Part shown: positions 1-6,787 of the stretch, one piece after another | Layout: every line of letters starts with the position of its first letter | Position numbering within the stretch: the stretch's first letter is position 1 | NCBI GenBank assembly: GCA_002477475.1 | Contig: DLPX01000013.1 | Location: 1 to 9,801, forward strand | Length of the DNA stretch: 9,801 bases | DNA from: Proteobacteria bacterium UBA7447 | GTDB taxonomy: Bacteria > Pseudomonadota > Gammaproteobacteria > Arenicellales > UBA868 | Reading direction: 5' to 3' | Notes under the pieces: generated by a model | The model's input: the letters and a program-made list of their open reading frames with translations, nothing else | Database searches by the model: none | Told to the model about the DNA's origin: nothing | Program-made: the position numbers and the translations under genes

Positions 1-218
1 TCCGATTCTTTGCGAGCCTGCGCGAGCGCATTGGCCACGCCACACTGACCGTGGAGGCAGACGGTATTGCCAGCGCCCGCGATGTCTGGAAGGCGGTCAG
101 TGGTGAGTCCCCCGACGAAGAGATGCTGGTCGCGATCAACAAGGAGTATGCGGGCCTTGATCGGGCGGTTGCGGACGGTGATGAGGTCGCATTCTTCCCG
201 CCCGTCACCGGGGGCTGA
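1..218 (+). CDS. moaD: MoaD, small subunit of molybdopterin synthase (3' part only)
   Basis: The gene enters from the left edge. The readable frame starts at base 3 and gives 71 residues to a TGA at 216-218. It begins RFFASLRERIG, which matches the usual MoaD N-terminus, so only a few residues are missing. It ends FFPPVTGG: the terminal Gly-Gly is the hallmark of the ubiquitin-like sulfur carrier MoaD, whose C-terminal glycine is adenylated by MoeB and turned into a thiocarboxylate. MoaD then delivers sulfur to cyclic pyranopterin within the MoaD-MoaE heterotetramer in the cytoplasm. moaE starts 6 bases after the stop, so the two are almost certainly co-transcribed and made in matched amounts. 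The frame, end motif and neighbour agree; only the start is unseen. Confidence 0.95.
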   Translation, partial: RFFASLRERIGHATLTVEADGIASARDVWKAVSGESPDEEMLVAINKEYAGLDRAVADGDEVAFFPPVTGG

Positions 219-224
219 CCTCTG

Positions 225-659
225 ATGACCGTTGAAATTCACGAACACCCGTTTGATCCCTGGCAGGCCGTCTCCGAATACCGCTCGACCCGTCTGGCTT
301 CAGGAAAAAGTGGCGCGAGCGCGGTGTTTGTGGGCACCATGCGTGACTTCAATGAGGGAGATGAAGTCCAGGCAATGGTGCTTGAGCACTATCCCGGCAT
401 GACAGAACAACAACTGGAGGACATGCGCTCTGAAGCCGTCTCCAAGCATCAGCTGGAAGACGCCCTTGTCGTCCATCGTGTCGGAATTGTGCACCCCGGC
501 GACGATATCGTACTGGTGGCCGCTTTTTCAGCTCATCGCAAAGAGGCGCTTGCCGCTTGTCGGGAGATGATGGAAACGCTGAAGTCCACTGCCCCTTTTT
601 GGAAAAAAGAAACCCTCGCCGAAGGGGAGCGCTGGGTCGAGCGAAATACCCCCGGCTAG
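225..659 (+). CDS. moaE: MoaE, catalytic subunit of molybdopterin synthase
   Basis: The 144-residue protein is close to the length of E. coli MoaE (150). It inserts the dithiolene sulfurs into cyclic pyranopterin monophosphate using the MoaD thiocarboxylate. Family landmarks are in order: FVGTMRDFNEGDEV (about 35-48), LEHYPGMTE (53-61), VVHRVG (82-87), SAHRKEA (102-108) and LKSTAPFWKKE (119-129). Lys120 and Lys127 occupy the places of the E. coli catalytic lysines 119 and 126, and His104-Arg105 are kept. The ATG lies 6 bases after the moaD stop. No clear Shine-Dalgarno is seen, only a G-rich run inside the end of moaD, so coupling to moaD is likely. It runs head-on into the methyltransferase gene, 22 bp from stop to stop. 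Identification is firm. Confidence 0.97.
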   Translation: MTVEIHEHPFDPWQAVSEYRSTRLASGKSGASAVFVGTMRDFNEGDEVQAMVLEHYPGMTEQQLEDMRSEAVSKHQLEDALVVHRVGIVHPGDDIVLVAAFSAHRKEALAACREMMETLKSTAPFWKKETLAEGERWVERNTPG

Positions 660-668
660 AGCTGCCGG
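652..668. terminator. weak hairpin between convergent moaE and methyltransferase genes
   Basis: A five-base-pair GC stem, CCGGC at 652-656 and GCCGG at 664-668, has a 7-base loop and spans the moaE stop codon. It lies in the short gap between two converging genes, where a bidirectional terminator would be expected. There is no T-tract on either side, so a Rho-independent terminator is doubtful. The stem is seen; the function is inferred. Confidence 0.25.
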
Positions 669-681
669 CTTCCCCCGCGCA

Positions 682-1254
682 TCAGGCAGGCTGCCTGGCG
701 GCTATCCAGGAGGTGTTCTCCCCCGGATCATCGCCATCAGAAAGCGAACGAATCTCCAGCGTTGAAAACTCCCGGGCGAGTTCTCCTGGCTGCAGCACAT
801 ACTCCGGGTTAAATGCCGTCGCCTTCTTGAGATGATGCACGTTGAAGGTGCGGTAAAAAAGAAGACCGCCCGGAGCGAGACCTGCTGCCATCTGGGGAAA
901 CAGGTTTCGATCGAGATATCGAAAACAGCAGACAACTGACCAGGGTCCGCCGGGCAACTCGGTGACTGCGAGATCCGCTGTGACGGTCTCGATGGCGACG
1001 CCTTCGCGTTTTGCAAGCTGCTCACCCAACGCGAGGCCCACAGCACTGCAGTCCAGTGCCGTCGCATGCAACCCGCGTTTTGCGAGATAAACGGCTGCAT
1101 GACAGGTGCCTGCAGCAACATCAAGAGCGGTTCGCGGCGTCAGAAGCCCGTCGATATCCCGCTGGTGACTTTCGAGCAATGGCTCGACGCGCAGCATGGG
1201 CGCCAGGCTGGCCGCGGCGTATTTTTCGTTCCAGCGTGAAGCGTCGCTTACCAC
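682..1254 (-). CDS. class I SAM-dependent methyltransferase (TehB/Methyltransf_25-like)
   Basis: This cytoplasmic protein of about 190 residues has a Rossmann methyltransferase layout: RWNEKYAAAS near residues 7-16 (typical N-terminal lead), motif I at ALDVAAGTCHAAVYLAKRG (43-61), the post-I acidic strand ALDCS (66-70), TADL (92-95), and FRYLDRNLFP followed by LAPGGLLFYRTF (111-137). The GTG start at 1254 is inferred: the frame stays open back to 1440, but that part lies inside the dioxygenase gene, and no ATG or TTG fits better. An AAGGA lies at 1268-1272, 13 bases upstream, which is rather far. Motif I is unusual: the normal GxGxG reads AAGTC, keeping one glycine. The gene follows the dioxygenase by about 35 bp and is probably the last gene of the moaC-moeA cluster. 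The substrate cannot be read from the sequence. Confidence 0.8.
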   Translation of the reverse strand: MVSDASRWNEKYAAASLAPMLRVEPLLESHQRDIDGLLTPRTALDVAAGTCHAAVYLAKRGLHATALDCSAVGLALGEQLAKREGVAIETVTADLAVTELPGGPWSVVCCFRYLDRNLFPQMAAGLAPGGLLFYRTFNVHHLKKATAFNPEYVLQPGELAREFSTLEIRSLSDGDDPGENTSWIAARQPA

Positions 1255-1289
1255 GAAACCAGCATCATCCTTAAAAACAGGCTCGACCG

Positions 1290-2351
1290 CTACTGCCTGG
1301 GGATCTTTACCCTGTACTCTTCGTACTCCAGCTCCCCATCGTAAATACTGGTCCGCCCCTCCTGTTTGGCAATCCCTTGGCGCTTGCCAAAAGCTGAAAT
1401 ATTTTCTACCAGCGGACGCGGATGGTGCGCTCTTAACCACAGGCGCAGCAGATGGCGGCGCTTGTCAGGATCTTCATCATCCATGAAAGCCGTGCGGTTG
1501 TGCAGCACCGTATAGTTGCTGAAAAAAAGCATATCCCCTGGCGAGAGCATGAACTGGCGATAACACTTTGGTCCGTGGGCAACCTGATCAAGCGTATCCA
1601 GCGCCTCGGTTTCGGCAGCGGTCTTTTCCTGGTCCATGTGGGCAAAGCCCATTTCGATGTAACTCCTCAGATAACTGATACTGAGGCAACCATTCTTTTC
1701 CGAGAAGACCGGGATCTTTTCTTCGGTGACGGGCGACTCTCCCGGCGCATGCTCACCGAAAAGATGGTAGTGAAAACCCTCACACAAGGTCGGCAGTATC
1801 TGCGGATGGCGCATCGCCAGTTCATTATAGATCGCGGCAGCGCCGGCATAACCACTCAACCCACCCTCGCTCGCGGGCACCAGACACATCATGCCGACGA
1901 TATCGGTGGCATCCGTGTGCAGCGCGAGTTCAGTGCTGTTTTGGTAGGCGCGGTATCGCGGGTTGTCTCCGCCAAGATTCACCACATGACCGAGCCGGTC
2001 ACCCGCCAGACTCTGGGACTGAGCCTCGCCCATATGCGCGCCGAGGCCCCAGAAAATCTGCCCGCAGTCTTCTTTTGAATACTTCGAGACGTCAATTCCC
2101 TGCAGGAGCACAAGCCCCCTCCCATAGTCGATTTCCTTTATCCACCGGGCGACAGTCCCCTCCATGATGCCGAGTGGAAAATCCCCTGCGGTCGTGTTTT
2201 CAACGGCAAGCCCGCTGGCTTTGACCGCGCTCAGGGCGTCATCAAGCGCCGACAGCTCTTCAGCACTGAGCGGATAGGTGATATCCGACTTGGACCGGAC
2301 GGAGTCCGTCGTCCAGGCGTTGGGGTGATCAGGTCTTGCCTCGGGCAGCAT
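1290..2351 (-). CDS. TauD/TfdA-family Fe(II)/2-oxoglutarate-dependent dioxygenase
   Basis: The 353-residue protein has the jelly-roll dioxygenase signature. The iron-binding HxD is HTD at 145-147 in LALHTDATDIVG, the distal histidine is His284 in NYTVLHNRTAF, and the 2-oxoglutarate-binding arginine is probably in RRHLLRLWLR (298-307). This family couples decarboxylation of 2-oxoglutarate to hydroxylation of a small substrate in the cytoplasm. The subgroup with the LHNRTAF...RRHLLRLWL ending is larger than classical TauD (about 280 residues), with an extra N-terminal part (1-60) and a C-terminal tail. The ATG at 2351 directly follows the moeA TGA at 2352-2354. No good Shine-Dalgarno precedes it, so translation probably depends on ribosomes finishing moeA. 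The stop is TAG at 1290-1292. The substrate is unknown, and no taurine or sulfonate transport genes are nearby. Confidence 0.88.
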   Translation of the reverse strand: MLPEARPDHPNAWTTDSVRSKSDITYPLSAEELSALDDALSAVKASGLAVENTTAGDFPLGIMEGTVARWIKEIDYGRGLVLLQGIDVSKYSKEDCGQIFWGLGAHMGEAQSQSLAGDRLGHVVNLGGDNPRYRAYQNSTELALHTDATDIVGMMCLVPASEGGLSGYAGAAAIYNELAMRHPQILPTLCEGFHYHLFGEHAPGESPVTEEKIPVFSEKNGCLSISYLRSYIEMGFAHMDQEKTAAETEALDTLDQVAHGPKCYRQFMLSPGDMLFFSNYTVLHNRTAFMDDEDPDKRRHLLRLWLRAHHPRPLVENISAFGKRQGIAKQEGRTSIYDGELEYEEYRVKIPRQ

Positions 2352-3614
2352 TCAGACAAGACCCAAAAAAGGTTCGACTTCCACCACCTCACCCGGCTGG
2401 GCACCCGCGCTGTCGATGGGCAGGATGACAAAACAGTTGGCCTGGCTCATGGAACTCAGGATACCCGAACCCTGCTCACCTGTGGTGGATACCACCAACG
2501 CGCCGGTTTCATCCTGCGAGAGCACGCCCCGCTGAAACTCGGTTCGGCCGCGTTGCTTTTTCAACCGATCCAGGGTGCGGGCCTGTAGACGCAGCGGCTG
2601 CCAGGACGCCTCGCCTGAAAGCCGCCGAAGCGCGGGCAGAACAAACTGATAAAAGGTCACCATGACCGAAACGGGATTGCCCGGCAGTCCGAAAAAGAGA
2701 CTGTCGCCGATCCGCCCAAAAGACAACGGCCTACCCGGCTTCATGGCAATCTTCCAGAAATTAACCTCGCCGATTTCATCCAGAACGTCCTTGACGTAAT
2801 CAGCCTCCCCCACTGAAGCCCCGGCCGATGTGATCACCACGTCCGCCATCTCGGCCGCCTTCAGGAATGTGCTCTTGATTTGTTCCCGGTCATCGCGCAC
2901 CACGCCAAGATCATTAAAAGCCATACCCGCGCGGCGCAACATGCCGTGCAGTGTGTAACGGTTGGAATCGTAAACATCCCCTAATTCCAGAGGCTGTCCA
3001 ATCGAGCGCAGTTCATCGCCGTTTGAAAAAAACGCGACACGCGGCCGGCGCAGCACGGGCAGCTCGCCTATACCCAAAGATGCCACCATGCCGATGTCGC
3101 CCGGCAACAGCCGACGGCCTGCGGTCAGCGCAGTCGCGCCCTCAGCGAGATCTTCTCCTGCGTATCTGACGTGCCGACCCTTCCGCTGCCCTTCGGCGAC
3201 CCGGATATGGTCATCCTGCCGTTCGGCGTGTTCCTGCATCACGACCGTATCAGTCCCTTCCGGCATCACCGCACCCGTCATGATGCGCGCGCACTCACCC
3301 GGCCCCACGCTGCCGGCAAAAGCTTTACCGGCCCAAGCGGTCCCGACCACCTTAAGCGATGATCCGTTCAGATCCGCAAAACGCAGTGCGTAACCGTCCA
3401 TGGCCGAGTTGGTGTGATTTGGCACCGCAACGGGGGAAAGCACATCAGTGCCCAGCACCCGGTCCAGAGCCTCGCGCAATGCGACCACCTCGACATCGGC
3501 AATGGGTGTGACCGCTTGCGCAATGCGATCCAGCGCCGTGTCAACCGGCAGCCAAGCCGGGTCATACTCATCATCACAACTCGGTTGGCGGACAACGGGT
3601 TCCGGAGTACTCAT
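2352..3614 (-). CDS. moeA: MoeA, molybdopterin molybdotransferase
   Basis: This protein of 420 residues (E. coli MoeA has 411) inserts molybdate into adenylylated molybdopterin to give active Moco. Landmarks: PNHTNSAMDGYALR (65-78), RIMTGAVMPEGTDTVVMQE (110-128), VRYAGEDL (149-156), AFFSNGDEL (194-202), VYDSNRY (214-220), ITSAGASVGEADYVKD (261-276), MKPGRPLSFG (291-300) and FFGLPGNPVSVMVTF (307-321). The segment usually written TSGGVSVGEADY reads TSAGASVGEADY; the acidic residues are kept. The frame is open further upstream, to 3704, but the ATG at 3614 overlaps the moaC TGA in an ATGA, and the extra upstream residues look like moaC antisense-frame noise, so 3614 is preferred. It is the second gene of the leftward cluster and is immediately followed by the dioxygenase start. 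Confidence 0.96.
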   Translation of the reverse strand: MSTPEPVVRQPSCDDEYDPAWLPVDTALDRIAQAVTPIADVEVVALREALDRVLGTDVLSPVAVPNHTNSAMDGYALRFADLNGSSLKVVGTAWAGKAFAGSVGPGECARIMTGAVMPEGTDTVVMQEHAERQDDHIRVAEGQRKGRHVRYAGEDLAEGATALTAGRRLLPGDIGMVASLGIGELPVLRRPRVAFFSNGDELRSIGQPLELGDVYDSNRYTLHGMLRRAGMAFNDLGVVRDDREQIKSTFLKAAEMADVVITSAGASVGEADYVKDVLDEIGEVNFWKIAMKPGRPLSFGRIGDSLFFGLPGNPVSVMVTFYQFVLPALRRLSGEASWQPLRLQARTLDRLKKQRGRTEFQRGVLSQDETGALVVSTTGEQGSGILSSMSQANCFVILPIDSAGAQPGEVVEVEPFLGLV

Positions 3615-4096
3615 GTCTCGCGTCGCCAGTCGCCTGATCGGCCGCCGGATTTTTCCAGCAACTGAATATCCGTAATGGTCATACCGCGATCGACCGCCTT
3701 GCACATGTCGTAGATCGTTAATAGACCCGCGTTAACACCATTGAGCGCCTCCATCTCAACGCCGGTGCGCTCTCGGGTTTCGGCCGTAGCGGTACAAAAG
3801 ACACATTGTTGATCGCGATCAATCCTGAAATCCACTTCGACACGCGTCAGGGAGAGCGGGTGACACAGGGGAATCACCTCTGCAGTACGCTTGGTTGCCA
3901 TGATCGCCGCGATGCGCGCGACTGCCAGCACATCGCCCTTGGCGTGGCCCCCGGTCGCAATGAGGTCGAGGGTCGACGGCAGCATGACGATACGGCCTTG
4001 TGCCACTGCCCGTCGTGCAGTGATTTCCTTGTCGCCCACATCCACCATCCGGGCCTCGCCCTGCTCATTGAGGTGGGTAAGAGTCTTGCTGTCCAT
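3611..4096 (-). CDS. moaC: MoaC, cyclic pyranopterin monophosphate synthase
   Basis: From the ATG at 4096 the protein is 161 residues, the same length as E. coli MoaC. With MoaA it converts GTP to cyclic pyranopterin monophosphate, the first Moco intermediate. Conserved blocks: HLNEQGEARMVDV (8-20), GGHAKGDVLAVARIA (49-63, with the KGDV lysine 53), IPLCHPL (75-81, His79), TGVEMEAL (111-118) and LTIYDMCKAV (126-135, Asp130 and Lys133). A TTG at 4102 is in frame two codons earlier and has an AAGG at better spacing (8 bases, against 14 for the ATG), so the start could be 4102. It overlaps moeA by four bases. It is the first gene of the leftward cluster; a TAGAAT at 4130-4135 on this strand may be a -10 element, but no matching -35 is seen. 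moaA is not in the window. Confidence 0.96.
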   Translation of the reverse strand: MDSKTLTHLNEQGEARMVDVGDKEITARRAVAQGRIVMLPSTLDLIATGGHAKGDVLAVARIAAIMATKRTAEVIPLCHPLSLTRVEVDFRIDRDQQCVFCTATAETRERTGVEMEALNGVNAGLLTIYDMCKAVDRGMTITDIQLLEKSGGRSGDWRRET

Positions 4097-4186
4097 CGTC
4101 AAAAGCCGTGCCTTAAAAAAGTGAAGATTATTCTAGCGGTTATTGTGCCTCGCGGAAGACCGCCATCCTGGACGCCGCTTGGCGCA

Positions 4187-4195
4187 TGCTACAAT
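4187..4195 (+). promoter_or_regulatory. extended -10 promoter for the thioredoxin-fold gene
   Basis: TGC followed by TACAAT makes an extended -10 element with one mismatch in the hexamer. It lies 30 bases before the ATG at 4226, in the divergent gap between moaC and the thioredoxin-fold gene. Such elements can work without a good -35, and no convincing -35 is seen (only CTGGAC near 4168). Transcription would start near 4202 and give a leader of about 24 bases. Confidence 0.5.
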
Positions 4196-4225
4196 TTTCG
4201 AGGTTCATCTCTTCGGTATCGCTTT

Positions 4226-4819
4226 ATGGCCAGTACATCCTCCACCATGCAGGCACTCGGAACTGAGGCACCTGCATTCACCCTACCCAATACCCATGCC
4301 GCATCAGGCGGATCGACGGTGTCACTGGCGGATTACGCCAATCACAAAGCATTATTGATCGCCTTCATCTGCAACCACTGTCCCTACGTGATTCATATCC
4401 GGGAGGCGTTTAACGCCTTTGTCAAAGAGTACGCCCCGCTGGGGCTGGCGACCGTTGCAATCAGCGCCAACGATGCAAGCACTCATCCTGATGATGCACC
4501 GGAAATGATGTCCCAAGAGGCCGAGCGCTACGGCTTCGGATTTCCCTATCTTTACGATGAGGATCAGTCTGTGGCCAAAGCCTACCGCGCCGCCTGTACA
4601 CCCGATTTTTTTCTTTTCGATGCAAACCGCCAACTCGCGTATCGGGGACAATTTGATGCCTCCCGGCCAAAAAACAGCGAGCTGGTCAGCGGCATCGATT
4701 TGAGAAACGCGGCAGACGCGGTCCTTCGCGGTAATACCGTTTCCAGCGATCAGGTTCCGAGTATCGGCTGTAACATCAAGTGGAAAGCAGGACAGGAGCC
4801 TGACTACTTTCCCACCTGA
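4226..4819 (+). CDS. thioredoxin-fold redoxin (AhpC/TSA-like) with CNHC centre
   Basis: The 197-residue protein has no signal peptide, so it is probably cytoplasmic. Landmarks: APAFTLPNT (15-23), LLIAFICNHCPYV (43-55) with the redox pair Cys49-Asn-His-Cys52, VAISANDASTHPDDAPE (77-93), FPYLYDEDQSVAKAY (106-120), the cis-proline region AACTPDFFLFD (122-132, Pro126), YRGQFDASRP (139-148) and a conserved tail SIGCNIKWK (179-187). This matches a widespread bacterial family annotated only as thioredoxin family protein; it resembles TlpA/redoxin proteins, but its partner is unknown. The ATG at 4226 is chosen because it fits the extended -10 upstream; an in-frame ATG at 4247 is possible, and neither has a clear Shine-Dalgarno. 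Cys124 and Cys182 are two further cysteines. The earlier ATG-to-4226 reading runs antisense to moaC and is not coding. Confidence 0.88.
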   Translation: MASTSSTMQALGTEAPAFTLPNTHAASGGSTVSLADYANHKALLIAFICNHCPYVIHIREAFNAFVKEYAPLGLATVAISANDASTHPDDAPEMMSQEAERYGFGFPYLYDEDQSVAKAYRAACTPDFFLFDANRQLAYRGQFDASRPKNSELVSGIDLRNAADAVLRGNTVSSDQVPSIGCNIKWKAGQEPDYFPT

Positions 4820-4827
4820 TCCCAACC

Positions 4828-4845
4828 ATGTGCCCAAACGCACAT
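4828..4845 (+). other. small inverted repeat between thioredoxin-fold and antiporter genes
   Basis: ATGTGC (4828-4833) and GCACAT (4840-4845) form a perfect six-base-pair stem with a six-base loop. It sits in the 39-base gap between the redoxin stop and the antiporter start. There is no T-run, so it is more likely incidental, an mRNA processing hairpin or a repressor-type half-site pair than a terminator. Confidence 0.25.
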
Positions 4846-4858
4846 AAGCTCTATTGCA

Positions 4859-6025
4859 ATGGGTGAGTCCGTTTTATTTTCCGTATTCCTGATTTTCACC
4901 GGGGCAGCGCTCCTCGCCACGGTGGCGCTTTTTGCACGTCAGTCTCTGCTGATCGCCTACATCGCGGTGGGCGTGATCGCGGGGCCATCTGTCACGGGTC
5001 TGATAGCCGATCCCCATCTCATCTCCGAGCTCGCCCATATCGGGATCATCTTCCTGCTGTTTTTGCTCGGACTCGACCTGTCGCCCCGAAAGCTGCTCGA
5101 ACAGATACGGGAAGCCGTCGGCGTCACCCTGATCAGTTCGATCATCTTCGCCCTGCTGGGATATGGGGTGGGGTTGGCGGCCGGGCTGTCCCGTGTCGAC
5201 TGCCTCGTCGTCGGGATGGCCAGCACCCTTTCCAGCACGATCATCGGACTCAAACTGCTGCCGACCACGGTGCTGCACCATCGCCATACCGGAGAGGTCA
5301 TCATCAGTATTCTGTTACTGCAGGACCTGCTCGCAATCGGCGCCCTGCTGTTGATCGACACCCTGGCAGCGGGATCGATGCCGTGGCTACAGGCAGGCCT
5401 TGAATTCGCGGGACTCCCGCTTCTTTTTGCAGGCGGCTTGGTCGCTGAAAGATGGCTGTTGCGACCGCTCTTTCAGCGTTTCGATAAAGTGGGTGAGTAT
5501 GTGTTCCTGCTGTCGCTCGGGTGGTGTTTGGGCTTTGCCCAATTTGCGCAAAGTCTCGGCCTTTCCTATGAAGTCGGCGCCTTCATCGGCGGTATCACAC
5601 TGGCCAACAGTCCCATCGCGCCCTTTATCGCCGAAAGTCTGCGCCCACTGCGCGACTTCTTCCTCGTGATGTTCTTTTTTGCCCTCGGCGCAGGATTTGA
5701 CCTCGCGGGCGCCGCTTCTGTTTGGCCGTCCGCCTTGGCGTTGGCTACAGGTGTTCTGGTGATCAAACCAGTCACTTACCGCGCCCTCCTCAGAAGATAC
5801 GGTGAAAGCACGGTTCTCGCCGGCGAGGCGGGCGTCAGACTCGGCCAGATGAGTGAGTTTTCTCTACTGTTAGTTGCCGTCGCGCTACAAGCGCAAACCA
5901 TCAGTCAGCAAGCTGCCCATCTTGTACAGGTGGCAACCCTGATTACGTTCGTTGTCTCATCCACTTTTGTGGTGCTGCGTTATCCCAGCCCCATTGCCCT
6001 GTCAGAACATCTGCGAAGAGACTAG
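4859..6025 (+). CDS. CPA2/Kef-type cation:proton antiporter, membrane domain only
   Basis: The 388-residue inner-membrane protein is almost entirely hydrophobic, with about 11-13 likely membrane segments. Kef/CPA2 landmarks: LLIAYIAVGVIAGP (30-43), ELAHIGIIFLLFLLGLDLSP (57-76), STLSSTIIGLKLLP (122-135), ILLLQDLLAI (151-160) with Gln155-Asp156 at the ion-binding site, EVGAFIGGITLANSP (238-252), FFFALGAGFDL (272-282) and RLGQMSEFSLLLVAVALQ (327-344). Members exchange K+ or Na+ for protons. It ends soon after the last membrane segment, with no C-terminal TrkA-N/RCK domain, so the nucleotide/glutathione control of KefB/KefC is absent from this chain. Start: ATG at 4859, 39 bases after the redoxin gene, with no clear Shine-Dalgarno. 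It may be co-transcribed with the redoxin gene. The transported ion cannot be decided from the sequence. Confidence 0.88.
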   Translation: MGESVLFSVFLIFTGAALLATVALFARQSLLIAYIAVGVIAGPSVTGLIADPHLISELAHIGIIFLLFLLGLDLSPRKLLEQIREAVGVTLISSIIFALLGYGVGLAAGLSRVDCLVVGMASTLSSTIIGLKLLPTTVLHHRHTGEVIISILLLQDLLAIGALLLIDTLAAGSMPWLQAGLEFAGLPLLFAGGLVAERWLLRPLFQRFDKVGEYVFLLSLGWCLGFAQFAQSLGLSYEVGAFIGGITLANSPIAPFIAESLRPLRDFFLVMFFFALGAGFDLAGAASVWPSALALATGVLVIKPVTYRALLRRYGESTVLAGEAGVRLGQMSEFSLLLVAVALQAQTISQQAAHLVQVATLITFVVSSTFVVLRYPSPIALSEHLRRD

Positions 6026-6037
6026 CTCGCGCCACGT

Positions 6038-6787
6038 TTAAGACGCGGTTTCGGAGGACGCCTGGTGCTTGACCTCGTTCACCGCGGCATTCAGTGCCGC
6101 TTCGTCGGCGAGATATTCATGATCAATCACCTCTAGTTCGTCACTCAGCCGGAAGACCAGCGGGATCCCGGTCGGAATGTTGTATTGCATGATCTCGTCC
6201 TCACTCATGCCAAGAAGAAACTTCACCATTGCGCGCAGACTGTTGCCGTGCGCAGCGACCAGCACCCGTTTGTCGTTGTTGAGTTCCGGAACCAGCCTCT
6301 CACTCCACCATTGCGTCACTCTCTCCAACGTGTCGGCCAATGATTCGGTATCGGGGAGCCAGGCAATACCGGCATATCTCGGATCCTGAGAAGGATGCTG
6401 TGGATCCGCCGGATCAAGCGCCGGGGGGCGAATGGCATAGCCCCGGCGCCACTTCAGCACCTGATCATCACCGTGCTTGAGTGCGGTTTCCTTTTTATCG
6501 AGACCCTGGAGTGCCCCGTAGTGCCTTTCATTCAGCCGCCAATCCGTTTGCACTGGCAGATACATCTGGTCCATCTCATCGAGGATCAGCCACAGAGTAC
6601 GAATCGAGCGCTTTAACAGTGAAGTCATGGCGACGTCGAATTGGTAGCCTTTCTCCAGCAGGGTCCTGCCAGCATCGCGGGCTTCGCGGACCCCCCTGTC
6701 TGACAGGTCCACATCCACCCATCCCGTAAACCGGTTTTCGAGGTTCCATGCGCTCTGGCCATGGCGTATCAGAACTAAGGTCTTCAT
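6038..6787 (-). CDS. gpmA: 2,3-bisphosphoglycerate-dependent phosphoglycerate mutase
   Basis: The 249-residue protein (E. coli GpmA has 250) interconverts 3- and 2-phosphoglycerate in glycolysis and gluconeogenesis, through a phosphohistidine. The catalytic motif LIRHGQSAWNLENRFTGW begins at residue 6, with phospho-acceptor His9. The acid/base region is WRLNERHYGALQGLDKKE, RRGYAIRPP follows, and the second histidine lies in VAAHGNSLRAMVKFLLG. The ATG at 6787 gives the standard MKTLVLIRHG start; the frame is open to 6841, but those 18 extra residues lack family similarity. There is no strong Shine-Dalgarno. The gene converges on the antiporter gene with 12 bp between stops and no obvious terminator. 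Identification is secure. Confidence 0.96.
   Translation of the reverse strand: MKTLVLIRHGQSAWNLENRFTGWVDVDLSDRGVREARDAGRTLLEKGYQFDVAMTSLLKRSIRTLWLILDEMDQMYLPVQTDWRLNERHYGALQGLDKKETALKHGDDQVLKWRRGYAIRPPALDPADPQHPSQDPRYAGIAWLPDTESLADTLERVTQWWSERLVPELNNDKRVLVAAHGNSLRAMVKFLLGMSEDEIMQYNIPTGIPLVFRLSDELEVIDHEYLADEAALNAAVNEVKHQASSETAS

Noticed and set aside
1255..1440. N-terminal extension of the methyltransferase frame back to 1440.
   Set aside because: It lies entirely inside or between the end of the dioxygenase gene and the conserved methyltransferase start, lacks family similarity, and reads like an out-of-frame shadow.
1452..2078. A 208-codon plus-strand frame across the dioxygenase gene.
   Set aside because: It is antisense to a gene with clear catalytic motifs and shows no family features itself.
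3615..3704. Thirty extra N-terminal residues for MoeA.
   Set aside because: They overlap moaC, are basic and unlike MoeA N-termini; the ATG in the ATGA overlap gives the standard length.
3806..4225. Long N-terminal extension of the thioredoxin-fold gene from an ATG at 3806.
   Set aside because: It runs antisense through moaC and has no redoxin similarity; the promoter at 4187-4195 supports the start at 4226.
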